Below the pieces are notes generated by a model, which was given only the letters and a program-made list of their open reading frames with translations, had not been told where the DNA came from and ran no database searches. A stretch of 64,000 nucleotides of DNA from Duganella sp. BJB480 (lineage in GTDB: Bacteria; Pseudomonadota; Gammaproteobacteria; Burkholderiales; Burkholderiaceae_D), in assembly GCA_003416985.1 (NCBI GenBank), contig QVIN01000002.1:186001-250000 (forward strand), in the 5' to 3' direction. The position numbers were made by a program, and so were the translations under genes. Below are positions 44,620-52,920 of the stretch, in pieces (the first letter of the stretch is position 1; each line of letters opens with the position of its first letter).

Positions 44620-45123
44620 TCAAGCCTTCGTGGTTTGCTGGCCCAGTTCGGCCAATTTCTCGGTGCTGTTCAAGACGTCGTTCAAGATGTCTTCCAGCTT
44701 GTCGTTGCCGGCCAGTTTGTTGCGCAGGTCGGCCAGCTTGGTGCGCGCTTCGAGCAGCTTGCGCAGCGGTTCGACCTGCTGCACCACGGCTTCCGGACGG
44801 AAGTCTTCCATCGACTTGAATTTCAGGTCGACGGCGAACTGGCCGCCCTCGTCGCTCAGCTCATTCGACACGCGGTAGGCCGCGCGCGGCTCCACGCCCT
44901 TGAGCACTTCATCGAAGTTGTCGCGGTCGATGCCGACGAAGCTGCGGTCCTTCAAGCGCTTTTGCTCGACTTCCGAATTGCCGCCGAAGTCGCCCACCAC
45001 GCCCATCACAAAGGGCAGTTCCTTGTTTTCGATGGCGTCGCCGATTTCAACGTCGTAGGTCATCTGGACCCGTGGCGGACGGATTTTCTGCAGTTTTTTC
45101 TGGACACTGGTATTTTTAGACAT
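44620..45123 (-). CDS. tssB: TssB small sheath protein
   Basis: A 167-residue VipA homologue: SVQKKLQKIRPPRVQMTYDV, ELPFVMGVVGDF, and the C-terminal helix LEARTKLADLRNKLAGNDKLE. It makes the contractile sheath with TssC. ATG 45123 has GGGGAAT upstream. It follows the TPR lipoprotein by 25 bp. Confidence 0.96.
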   Translation of the reverse strand: MSKNTSVQKKLQKIRPPRVQMTYDVEIGDAIENKELPFVMGVVGDFGGNSEVEQKRLKDRSFVGIDRDNFDEVLKGVEPRAAYRVSNELSDEGGQFAVDLKFKSMEDFRPEAVVQQVEPLRKLLEARTKLADLRNKLAGNDKLEDILNDVLNSTEKLAELGQQTTKA

Positions 45124-45148
45124 GGGATTCCCCTATCGTTTAGGTTAA

Positions 45149-45748
45149 TTACTTCAACGCGTTGAACGGATCGGCGCTTGAATCTTCAGCGGCCTTGGCC
45201 TTGCCCTTTTTGCCCTTGGCGGCGGTGGTATTGCGCGGCGGGCTCACAGCCTGCGGGGCCTGCGGCGGCACCAGCACGGTCTCGCCCAGGCTTTCGCGCA
45301 GCAGCTTGGCCAGGTCCTGCGACTCGGTGCGCAGCGATCCGGACAAATTATTTTGGCGGCTCAGGTCCGACAGCGCGCGCGTCGACAGGCGCAGGCCGCT
45401 GATGGCGATGATGCTGTTGGCCAGGCGGTCGTTCGGATCGCGCACCAGCACTTCCTGCGCGCTGACGATGGCCTCGCCGTACTGGCCGGCCTCATAACGG
45501 GTCTGCGCGATATTGGTCCACGGCGTCTTGTCGGTCGGGTATGCCTCGGCGGCCGCCTTCCACAACGTGACTGCCTGCTCCTTCTGGCCGGCGCCGCTGG
45601 CCTGGCTGGCTTTGGCCAGCATGTCTTCCATGCTAGGCAGTGCGGGCTTCTGGACCACAGGGGCGGTCATACAAGCGCTGAGCGATGCGGCGCAGACAGC
45701 GGCGCCAATGAAACGGCCGATGCGGCCAAGGGAGATTACGGTCTTCAT
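45149..45748 (-). CDS. TPR lipoprotein at head of the sheath operon
   Basis: A 199-residue protein with signal peptide and lipobox (SLSAC, residues about 22-26), two or three TPR-like helical pairs (about 40-115) and a Lys/Ala-rich tail. Similar TPR lipoproteins are common in betaproteobacterial T6SS clusters at this position. In Acinetobacter the first gene of the cluster, asaA, encodes an envelope protein that helps assembly. With tssJ apparently absent, it may support outer-membrane docking; this is inference. It is the first gene of the minus-strand operon and divergent from tssK. Confidence 0.8.
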   Translation of the reverse strand: MKTVISLGRIGRFIGAAVCAASLSACMTAPVVQKPALPSMEDMLAKASQASGAGQKEQAVTLWKAAAEAYPTDKTPWTNIAQTRYEAGQYGEAIVSAQEVLVRDPNDRLANSIIAISGLRLSTRALSDLSRQNNLSGSLRTESQDLAKLLRESLGETVLVPPQAPQAVSPPRNTTAAKGKKGKAKAAEDSSADPFNALK

Positions 45749-46014
45749 GCTGTCCTCAAACTAAATATCAAAAAAGAATGCCTAACCACTAATTATTTCC
45801 AACAGGCCGCACGTTATCAGAAATTTATTGTTGACGGCGTTCAATTGAATTTTTGGTTGAAATGCGGAACTTTTTAGTGCCGTAGAGGTCTGGTTGCCTA
45901 TTTTTTAAGCTGCGCACGATAGAAATCAAACGAACGCGGCTGTTGGTCAAGAAATGTTATTGTTCTGCTACTTAACAAATGGCATCAATGCGCCACACAC
46001 TCAAGGACGCACGC
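45749..46014. promoter_or_regulatory. AT-rich divergent promoter region of the two T6SS core operons
   Basis: 266 bp without a gene, clearly AT-richer than the neighbours. It must hold promoters for the lipoprotein-tssBC operon (minus) and tssK-tssL-vgrG (plus). A TTGACG at 45831-45836 and a perfect 10-base palindrome TTCAATTGAA at 45840-45849 are visible; I cannot assign a convincing -10 box or a known regulator site. Confidence 0.5.
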
Positions 46015-47355
46015 ATGAGCAGCAAAATTTTATGGGGCGAAGGCTTATTCCTGCGCCCGCAGCACTTCCAGCAGCAGGACCAGTACCACGAGCAGCGCCT
46101 GCATCACAGCCTGCAGGCGCTACACCCGTATGCGTGGGGCGTGAACCAGATCCAGATCGACCGTGACGCATTGACCAACAACACCCTGCGCGTGCTGGAG
46201 CTGTCGCTGCGCTTCCAGGACGGCGAGCTGTACAGCGCCCCCGGCGAGGACGAGCTGCCGGACACCGTGGACCTGAGCCAGCTGGCGCAGTCGCAGCAGA
46301 GCGTGACCTTCTACGCCGCCCTGCCCGCGTTCAAACCGTTCGGCGGCAATTTCGCCGACGGCGCCAACGGCGGCAACGCCGTGCGCTTCCTGCAATCGAA
46401 CCGCGAAACGCCGGACCTGTACACGCAGGCCGCGTCGGCGCAGCTGAGCTACCTGAAGAAGACCGTGCGGCTGGTGTCGGAATTCGAGCCGCGCGACTCC
46501 TACACCCACTTCCCGCTGCTGCGCCTGCGCCGCGCGACCACCGGCGGCTTCGAACTGGACGCGTCGTTCGTCGCGCCCAGCCTGTCGATCCGCAGCTCGC
46601 CGCAGCTGTTCCTGCAGCTGCGGCGCCTGATCGACGCGCTGCAGGCCAAGGTCAGCGCGCTGTACGGCCACCACCGCGAGCCGAGCAAACACGTGATCGA
46701 ATTCCGCTCCGGCGACATGTCGTCCTTCTGGCTGCTGCACACGGCCAGTTCGGCGTTCGCCTCGCTGTCGCACTACTTCCATCATCCGGCGCTGCATCCG
46801 GAACGCCTGTACGAACAGCTGCTGCAGCTGGCCGGCGCCCTGATGACCTTCTCGAAAAGCTGGACCCTGGCCGACCTGCCGCCCTACCAGCACGCCGACC
46901 CCGGCCCCGGCTTCGCCACGCTGCACCAGATCATCCGCGAGCTGCTCGACACGGTGATCTCGTCGAAGTACTTCGCCATCGCGCTCAAGGAAGTCAAGCC
47001 CTCCTACCACCACGGCATGCTGGACTCGCAGAAGATCGACGACAAGACCACCTTCTACATCGCCGTCTCGGCCGACCTGCCGGCCAGCGAGATGGTCGAC
47101 ATCGTGCCGCTGCGCTTCAAGATCGGCGCGCCGGACGACGTCGAAAAATTCGTGCTGTCGGCGATGCCGGGCGTGCGCCTGACGCACGCGCCGCAGGTGC
47201 CGGCCGCCGTGCCGGTGCGCCCGGACGCCTGCTACTTCGCGCTCGAGGCCAAGGGCCAGATGTACGAGCGCATGCTGCAAGCCCAATCCATTTCCATATA
47301 CGTCCCCGGCGGCATGCATGACCTGAAGCTGGACCTGGTGGCCGTCACTTCCTGA
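46015..47355 (+). CDS. tssK: TssK baseplate/membrane-complex linker
   Basis: A 446-residue protein with the family start SSKILWGEGLFLRPQHFQQQ. TssK trimers join baseplate to TssL/TssM; the N-terminus is related to phage receptor-binding proteins. ATG 46015 has AAGGA at 46003-46007; an in-frame ATG at 45979 is less likely because the conserved family start begins at 46015. It is the first gene of the plus-strand operon tssK, tssL, vgrG and effector genes. Confidence 0.96.
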   Translation: MSSKILWGEGLFLRPQHFQQQDQYHEQRLHHSLQALHPYAWGVNQIQIDRDALTNNTLRVLELSLRFQDGELYSAPGEDELPDTVDLSQLAQSQQSVTFYAALPAFKPFGGNFADGANGGNAVRFLQSNRETPDLYTQAASAQLSYLKKTVRLVSEFEPRDSYTHFPLLRLRRATTGGFELDASFVAPSLSIRSSPQLFLQLRRLIDALQAKVSALYGHHREPSKHVIEFRSGDMSSFWLLHTASSAFASLSHYFHHPALHPERLYEQLLQLAGALMTFSKSWTLADLPPYQHADPGPGFATLHQIIRELLDTVISSKYFAIALKEVKPSYHHGMLDSQKIDDKTTFYIAVSADLPASEMVDIVPLRFKIGAPDDVEKFVLSAMPGVRLTHAPQVPAAVPVRPDACYFALEAKGQMYERMLQAQSISIYVPGGMHDLKLDLVAVTS

Positions 47356-47369
47356 ACCGAGGATCAAAA

Positions 47370-48134
47370 ATGAATACCGTTACCGCACCTTCCCTGATCG
47401 GCGCAGGCGCTCCGCCCAGCGCGGCCAGCGCGCCGCAAACCCTGCTCGACCTGATGTACGACGGCTTCTACGCGCTGTTCATGCTCAAGAACGGCAATGG
47501 CCCGCAGGACGACGGCGAGTTCGCCCGCAAGATGTCGGCCTTCCTGGACGACTTCGGCCGCGGCGCCAAGAAGCAGAACGCCTCGCCCGACGACGTGGAT
47601 AACGCCAAATACGCCTTCTGCGCGGCGGTCGACGAGATCATCCTGCGCTCCAGCTTCAGCATCCGCGACGCGTGGGAACGCCGCCCGCTGCAGCTGGTGC
47701 TGTTCGGCGAGCAGCTGGCCGGCGAGAATTTCTACAACCGCCTGGAGAACCTGCGCGCGCGCGGCAGCGCGCACCTGCAGGCGCTGGAGGTGTTCCATAT
47801 GTGCTTGCTGCTGGGCTTCCAGGGCAAGTACATCCTCGAAGGCTCGGAAAAGCTGAACTACCTCACCTCGCGCCTGGGCGACGAAATCGCCCACATGAAG
47901 GGCAAGCGCGGCGGCTTCGCCCCGCACGCGGAACGTCCCGACCAGATCAAGCACAAGCTGCGCAGCGATCTGCCGTTGTGGGTGTTGTGCTCCGTGTTCG
48001 GCCTGATCTGCGTGCTCGGCTACATCGGCCTGCGCGCCTCACTCAACCACAACGCCGAGAACCGCATGAACGCGTATAACGACGTCGTCAAAATGGCACC
48101 GCGTGCCGCCAACCTGACAATCACCCTGCCCTGA
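47370..48134 (+). CDS. tssL: TssL (DotU/IcmH) inner-membrane protein, short form
   Basis: A 254-residue DotU-family protein. A cytoplasmic domain covers about 20-195 (LLDLMYDGFYALFMLKNG, AFCAAVDEIIL, WERRPLQLVLFGEQLAGE), followed by one C-terminal TM at about 201-222 and a short periplasmic end. It lacks the OmpA-type peptidoglycan-binding extension of long TssL, which in this locus may be supplied by the BON-OmpA protein. The stop overlaps the vgrG start by one base (TGATG). Confidence 0.95.
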   Translation: MNTVTAPSLIGAGAPPSAASAPQTLLDLMYDGFYALFMLKNGNGPQDDGEFARKMSAFLDDFGRGAKKQNASPDDVDNAKYAFCAAVDEIILRSSFSIRDAWERRPLQLVLFGEQLAGENFYNRLENLRARGSAHLQALEVFHMCLLLGFQGKYILEGSEKLNYLTSRLGDEIAHMKGKRGGFAPHAERPDQIKHKLRSDLPLWVLCSVFGLICVLGYIGLRASLNHNAENRMNAYNDVVKMAPRAANLTITLP

Positions 48135-50920
48135 TGAATCTGCCGTCGCAAATCACCTCGGCGCTCGGCCTGTTCGGCACGGGCCTGAGCCAGCACGCCC
48201 GCCTGATCACACTGGCCAGCGCGCAGGCATCGGACCTTCCCGAATCGCTGATGGCGGAACGCTTCAGCGGCCGCGAAGGCGTCAACGAACTGTATGCGTT
48301 CCAAGTCGACGCATTGAGCCCATCGACCGACCTGGATCTGACGATCTTCATCGGCGAGGAAATGACCGTCACGCTGCTGCAGCCGGACGGTGGCCGCCGC
48401 GCATGGCACGGCATCTGTACGGAAGCCGCGTGGCTGGGCGCCGACGGCGGCGTGGCGCGCTACCGCCTGATCCTGGAACCGGCGTTGGCCATGCTGCGGC
48501 TGCGGCGCGACAGCTACATCTTCCAGGACAAGAACGCGCGGGACATCGTCACCGAGCTGCTGGGCGACTATCCGCAGCTGCGCTTCGAATTCGACGTCAC
48601 GCAGACGCTGGAGCCGCGCGCCATCTGCACGCAGTACCGCGAAAGCGACCTGGAATTCTTCACCCGCCTGCTGGCCTCCGAAGGCCTGAGCTGGCGGTTT
48701 GAGCACGACCAGGCCGACGATGAAAGCAAGGACGGCCAGGCCAGGCACAAGCTGGTGATCTTCGACAGCAAGGCACGCGCGCCGGACACGCCGGGCGACG
48801 CCGAAATCCGCTTCCACGGCGTGCGCGCCACCGACAGCGACGACGCCATCGACCACTTCACCGCCCGCCGCCGGGTGCGGGCCAATGCCATCAGCATCAG
48901 CAGCTGGGACCCGGCGCAGTTGCTGGCGCCATCGGCCGAGCAGGCGTCCAGCCTCGATGCGGGCGAACTGCCGGTGCTGGCCGTCTACGACGGCAGCGGC
49001 GAACGCATCGCCAGCGGCGCCAATAACGGCGCCGCCGCCGATCCGCACAGCCAGTTGATGCTGCAGGCGCTGGAACTGGAAAACAAACTATTCGAAGGCG
49101 CGGGCGCGGTGCGCCGGCTGGCTGCGGGCCACGGCTTCCAACTCACGCAGCACGATCGCTACGCCGACGGCGACAACCGCTTCCTGGTGCTGTGGGTGCG
49201 CCACGAGGCGCGCAACAACTTCCAGGCGCGGATCAAGACGGCGGCGGCACTGAGCGGCGGCGGCATCGAGAACGGCACCTACCGCAACAGCTTTGGCTGC
49301 GTGCGCGACAGCGTGGCCGTGGTGCCGCGCGCCACCGCCGCGCCGAACGCCAGCACCGCGCTGGGGCCACAGACGGCGCTGATCGTCGGCCTGGCCAATG
49401 CGGTCGCCACCACCGACCGCGATCACCAGGTCAAAATCCAGTTCGCCTGGCAGCGCGGGCAAGGCGCCAACGCCGGCGGCATGGGCCACAACACCGACAC
49501 CAAGGGCAACGCGCCCGGCGACGAAACCTCCGGCACCTGGGTGCGGGTGGCGGAAGCGCTGGCCGGCCCGAACTGGGGGTCGCAATTCACGCCGCGCATC
49601 GGCACCGAAGTGCTGGTCGACTTCATCGAAGGCGACATGGACCGGCCGCTGGTGGTGGCGCAGCTGTACACCGGCGCCGACCTGCCGCCGTTTTCGGCCG
49701 GCGTGGATTCGGCCGCCAATCATGCGGGCACGCTGTCCGGCATCCACAGCCACAATTTCGACGGCGGCGGCTACAACCAGTGGCAGCTGGACGACACGCC
49801 GGGCCAGCTGCGCACGCGCCTCGCCACCAGCAGCGCCGCCACGCAGTTGAACCTCGGCTACCTGATCCAGCAGGATCCTTCCTCCGCGCAGCGCGGCAGC
49901 TATCGCGGCAGCGGCTTCGAACTGCGCACCGACGCCTGGGCCGCCGTGCGCGGTGCACAAGGCGTGCTGCTGACCACCAGCTCGCGCGCCGCGCAAGGCA
50001 GCGGCGTCGCGTCCACGCAGATGGATGCGGACGAAGCGCTCGGCGCATTGAAATCGTCGAAGGAACTGGCGCGGCAGCTCGGCGAAGCGGCCACGCAGCA
50101 GCAGGCCTTGTCCAGCAAGCCCGCAGCCGAAGCGCACCAGGATTTCATCTCGCAGCTCGATCCCAAGAACAAGGGCAAGCATGCCGGCGCGGTCAACGGC
50201 CAGCAGGCCGTCAAGGCCAAGGACGGTGCGCGCGATCTGGACGCATCCAGGCCGGTGGAGAAATTTGGTGCCCCGCTGGTGCTGATGGACGCGCCGGCCA
50301 GCATCAACTGGGCCACGCCGGCATCGACCGTGCTGTTCGCCGGCCAGCAGCTGCACTGGGTCACGCAGGGCGATGTGCACATAACGGCCGGGTACACGAT
50401 ATCGTCGGTGGCGGCCAACGCAGCGAGCTACTTTACGCACGCAGGCGGCATCCAGGCGATCGCCGGCAACGGCCCGGTATCGCTACAGGCGCACACCGAC
50501 CAGCTGGAAATCCTGGCCGATAAGTCGATCACCGTCATCTCGGTCAACGACAGCATAGAGATCAAGGCCAATCAGAAGATCGTGCTGCAGGCCGGCCAGT
50601 CGTCGATTACGCTGGAAGGCGGCGACATCACCTTCGCCTGCCCGGGCAACTTCACCGTCAAGGGCGGGAAGCATGTGTTTGAAGGGGGCGCCAGCGCCGC
50701 GGCCGCCATGCCGGCGTTGCCGGACTCGCGGCTGAAATTATTTGACCAAGGATTTATCGTGAAAGACGAGACCACGGGCCTGCCGCTTCCCAACCAGCGC
50801 TATCGCATCAAGCTCGCCGATGGCACCTACGAGGAAGGTGTGACCGATGAAACCGGCCATACCCACATAGTCGCGACGACTTCGCAACAGCCGCTGTCGT
50901 TAGAAATTGCACAGGGCTGA
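48134..50920 (+). CDS. vgrG: VgrG spike protein (second copy) with C-terminal extension
   Basis: A 928-residue VgrG with gp27/gp5 head (about 30-560; WVRVAEALAGPNWGSQFTPR, GTEVLVDFIEGDMDRP) and DUF2345 region to about 850. A C-terminal extension of about 65 residues (FIVKDETTGLPLPNQRYRIK, followed by a GVTDETGHTH strand) resembles a transthyretin-like adaptor. Such tails often dock a cargo effector. It is coupled to tssL by a one-base overlap, and the candidate effector starts 3 bp after its stop. Confidence 0.95.
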   Translation: MNLPSQITSALGLFGTGLSQHARLITLASAQASDLPESLMAERFSGREGVNELYAFQVDALSPSTDLDLTIFIGEEMTVTLLQPDGGRRAWHGICTEAAWLGADGGVARYRLILEPALAMLRLRRDSYIFQDKNARDIVTELLGDYPQLRFEFDVTQTLEPRAICTQYRESDLEFFTRLLASEGLSWRFEHDQADDESKDGQARHKLVIFDSKARAPDTPGDAEIRFHGVRATDSDDAIDHFTARRRVRANAISISSWDPAQLLAPSAEQASSLDAGELPVLAVYDGSGERIASGANNGAAADPHSQLMLQALELENKLFEGAGAVRRLAAGHGFQLTQHDRYADGDNRFLVLWVRHEARNNFQARIKTAAALSGGGIENGTYRNSFGCVRDSVAVVPRATAAPNASTALGPQTALIVGLANAVATTDRDHQVKIQFAWQRGQGANAGGMGHNTDTKGNAPGDETSGTWVRVAEALAGPNWGSQFTPRIGTEVLVDFIEGDMDRPLVVAQLYTGADLPPFSAGVDSAANHAGTLSGIHSHNFDGGGYNQWQLDDTPGQLRTRLATSSAATQLNLGYLIQQDPSSAQRGSYRGSGFELRTDAWAAVRGAQGVLLTTSSRAAQGSGVASTQMDADEALGALKSSKELARQLGEAATQQQALSSKPAAEAHQDFISQLDPKNKGKHAGAVNGQQAVKAKDGARDLDASRPVEKFGAPLVLMDAPASINWATPASTVLFAGQQLHWVTQGDVHITAGYTISSVAANAASYFTHAGGIQAIAGNGPVSLQAHTDQLEILADKSITVISVNDSIEIKANQKIVLQAGQSSITLEGGDITFACPGNFTVKGGKHVFEGGASAAAAMPALPDSRLKLFDQGFIVKDETTGLPLPNQRYRIKLADGTYEEGVTDETGHTHIVATTSQQPLSLEIAQG

Positions 50921-50923
50921 ACG

Positions 50924-51757
50924 ATGACGACGTGGAAGACAATCGCATCCAGTACAACCACCCCGAAGGAGGTCAAGACACGCGCACCGGCCACCGTGAC
51001 GGCCTCCCCCTGCACCGCCGCCAAGGTCACGGTTGAGACCGTTGCAATGCTACCGCCCGACCGCACGCGCACCACCGTGGGTGTCGGTGAAAAAGTCAAA
51101 CTGACCTACAGCCTCGGCAGCGCCACTTGGACCGCCTCCAAAGGAACGTTGACTTCCGCCACCGGTCAGACGGTCACTTTCGAGGCGCCTGACCAGGCGG
51201 CGACCGTCACCATCAAGGCCACCGGCGGCGGCTGCACCTGCACCCTGACGTTTACCGTCATCGAACCGACTGGCGTGCACATGGAACGCAAACCCGGAAG
51301 CGGCATACAGCACACCAATGGCATTCCATCGGTGGGCATCAAGACTGTCATCTTCCTTGAACCGGATACGGTGTCGTTCCAGTTCATCCAGATTTCGGAG
51401 GACGATTGCCCGGGCGTGGTGACAGGTTACTTCGTCGGCACGCCCTTGGATGGCATTCGCCATGGCTCGCACGGTGCGGGCACGTGGGTGCCGGTCGGGC
51501 CTACGATTGCCGGCAAGGGTTCGAGAGTGGTCGGCAACGATACCGCGCAATCCGGGCATTGCAATTTCGGCACTCCGTATTCGAACGGCACATTCGACTG
51601 GGCGATCCCCTGGAAATTCCGGGTCGGCGGCGGCGCTGATAAAGTCTTTGCAACCGTCCATCAACGCTTTACCATAGATGCCGCCGGGGATATGACCGTC
51701 AGCAAGGCCGGCGCTTCAGGCGCAGCCGGGCTCACAGATCCCTCGTCCACCTACTAA
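50924..51757 (+). CDS. Candidate T6SS effector with Ig-like domain, family unknown
   Basis: A 277-residue protein without a signal peptide. Residues about 45-115 look like a bacterial Ig-like beta domain (VGVGEKVKLTYSLGSATWTA, GQTVTFEAPDQAATVTIKA). Residues 118-255 form a second domain with HMERKPGSG, H130, a H180-G-S-H183 pair, H212 and several cysteines; a metal-dependent active site is possible but not identified. It starts 3 bp after vgrG, so it is the natural cargo of that spike. It is followed by five closely spaced, mostly exported proteins. I do not recognise a toxin fold, so the effector call rests on position. Confidence 0.6.
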   Translation: MTTWKTIASSTTTPKEVKTRAPATVTASPCTAAKVTVETVAMLPPDRTRTTVGVGEKVKLTYSLGSATWTASKGTLTSATGQTVTFEAPDQAATVTIKATGGGCTCTLTFTVIEPTGVHMERKPGSGIQHTNGIPSVGIKTVIFLEPDTVSFQFIQISEDDCPGVVTGYFVGTPLDGIRHGSHGAGTWVPVGPTIAGKGSRVVGNDTAQSGHCNFGTPYSNGTFDWAIPWKFRVGGGADKVFATVHQRFTIDAAGDMTVSKAGASGAAGLTDPSSTY

Positions 51758-51770
51758 GAAGGCAAGCATC

Positions 51771-52415
51771 ATGCGCTATGCTGTACTGATCACAGTGCTC
51801 CTGGGCTTGGCCGGCCATCCGGCCGCCCATGGGAGCGCGGCGCTTAAGGCACCACATAAACATACACCGGCGGAGAAAAAAATGTCGCAGCAGTTCGACC
51901 AAGCCATGCAGCAATTGGCAGCATTTAAAAAAACCCACGATGTCTCGTCGCTATCGACGGCCATCTCGTTGGCGGACGCCATGCCAAGCATCGTGTTACC
52001 GGCTCCGCCAGCCAAGGACAAGCTGGCGCTGTGGTTCGCCATCTTTGACGCGATGGATGCGGAGATCGCACCTGACTTCAATCCGGACGACCTCCCGGAA
52101 CTCACCGTGGCGCCACCGCTGGAAGCCGGACTGCCCGCAGGCGTCGCCCCGTCGAGCATCAAGGATCCTGCGGTGCGCAAAAAGTACGAAGACGCATTGG
52201 CGGCGAACGGCCTGAAGAATCAACGATTCAGTTACCAGTACGCGCTGCTGCAAGAAAACCTGCGCGCCGAATCCGACGTTGAAAAGTTCATCACCACCGA
52301 CGTGGCGCGCGATCCGGCACAACTGGAAATTTTACGAAGCAGGCTGGCGCTTGCGAAGCTGCAGCCGCAGCGAATCGCCAAACTGCAAGTGCTGCTAGAG
52401 CATGCTGCGAAATAG
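51771..52415 (+). CDS. Exported helical protein, immunity candidate
   Basis: A 214-residue protein with a signal peptide (RYAVLITVLLGLAGHPAAHGS) and a mainly alpha-helical mature part rich in Ala, Lys and Asp. No family was recognised. It starts 13 bp after the candidate effector and its 3' end overlaps the next gene by 14 bp. As the first exported protein behind a VgrG cargo gene it is the best positional candidate for cognate immunity in the periplasm. Confidence 0.6.
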   Translation: MRYAVLITVLLGLAGHPAAHGSAALKAPHKHTPAEKKMSQQFDQAMQQLAAFKKTHDVSSLSTAISLADAMPSIVLPAPPAKDKLALWFAIFDAMDAEIAPDFNPDDLPELTVAPPLEAGLPAGVAPSSIKDPAVRKKYEDALAANGLKNQRFSYQYALLQENLRAESDVEKFITTDVARDPAQLEILRSRLALAKLQPQRIAKLQVLLEHAAK

Positions 52416-52920
52416 GCCCGTTGTCCCGTTTACATCGGCCTTGATGATCGGCCTTACGGCTGGCGCACTACTTTTGCAAGGCTGCTCGATGGAAGACCAC
52501 GCACCCAGCGTATCGGACAACCTGTCCGCACTGCGTGAAGTGATCAATGTTCAAATTCCCGCGACCTCGGCCCGCTGGGAGGTCTTTGGCACGCCGGAAT
52601 ACAAAGGAGGCGTGCCCGGCCCTACCGATTTCACCACCCTGATCGCCGAGTTGCAACCTGCCGACGGTGCCTGGTTCGCATCGCAGAAGGAAAGCGCCGG
52701 CACCTCCTTCATCGCTCCGGAAGCCGCGCGCTCGTGGTTGAGCGAGCCGTTCCGCCACTTGCTGGCGGATCATAAGAATACGACGGCGGATCTGTCCGCC
52801 CTGCGTGACTGCCGCCCCTACGCCACGACATTGAAAAAGTCCGGCAGCCCGGTGCAGGGGTTCGTGTGTGATGGCGACCGCCGCTTGCTGCTGTATCTCA
52901 CCTTGTCCTCGCCGCAGTGA
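52402..52920 (+). CDS. Small lipoprotein, immunity candidate
   Basis: A 172-residue protein with a lipoprotein signal (ALLLQGC, cysteine near residue 28). The mature part is unrecognised. It contains FGTPEYKGGVPGPTDFTTLI and LRDCRPYATTLKKSG, and two further cysteines that may pair. It overlaps the previous gene by 14 bp and the next by 4 bp, so all are translationally coupled. Membrane tethering fits a role in envelope protection. Confidence 0.6.
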   Translation: MLRNRPVVPFTSALMIGLTAGALLLQGCSMEDHAPSVSDNLSALREVINVQIPATSARWEVFGTPEYKGGVPGPTDFTTLIAELQPADGAWFASQKESAGTSFIAPEAARSWLSEPFRHLLADHKNTTADLSALRDCRPYATTLKKSGSPVQGFVCDGDRRLLLYLTLSSPQ

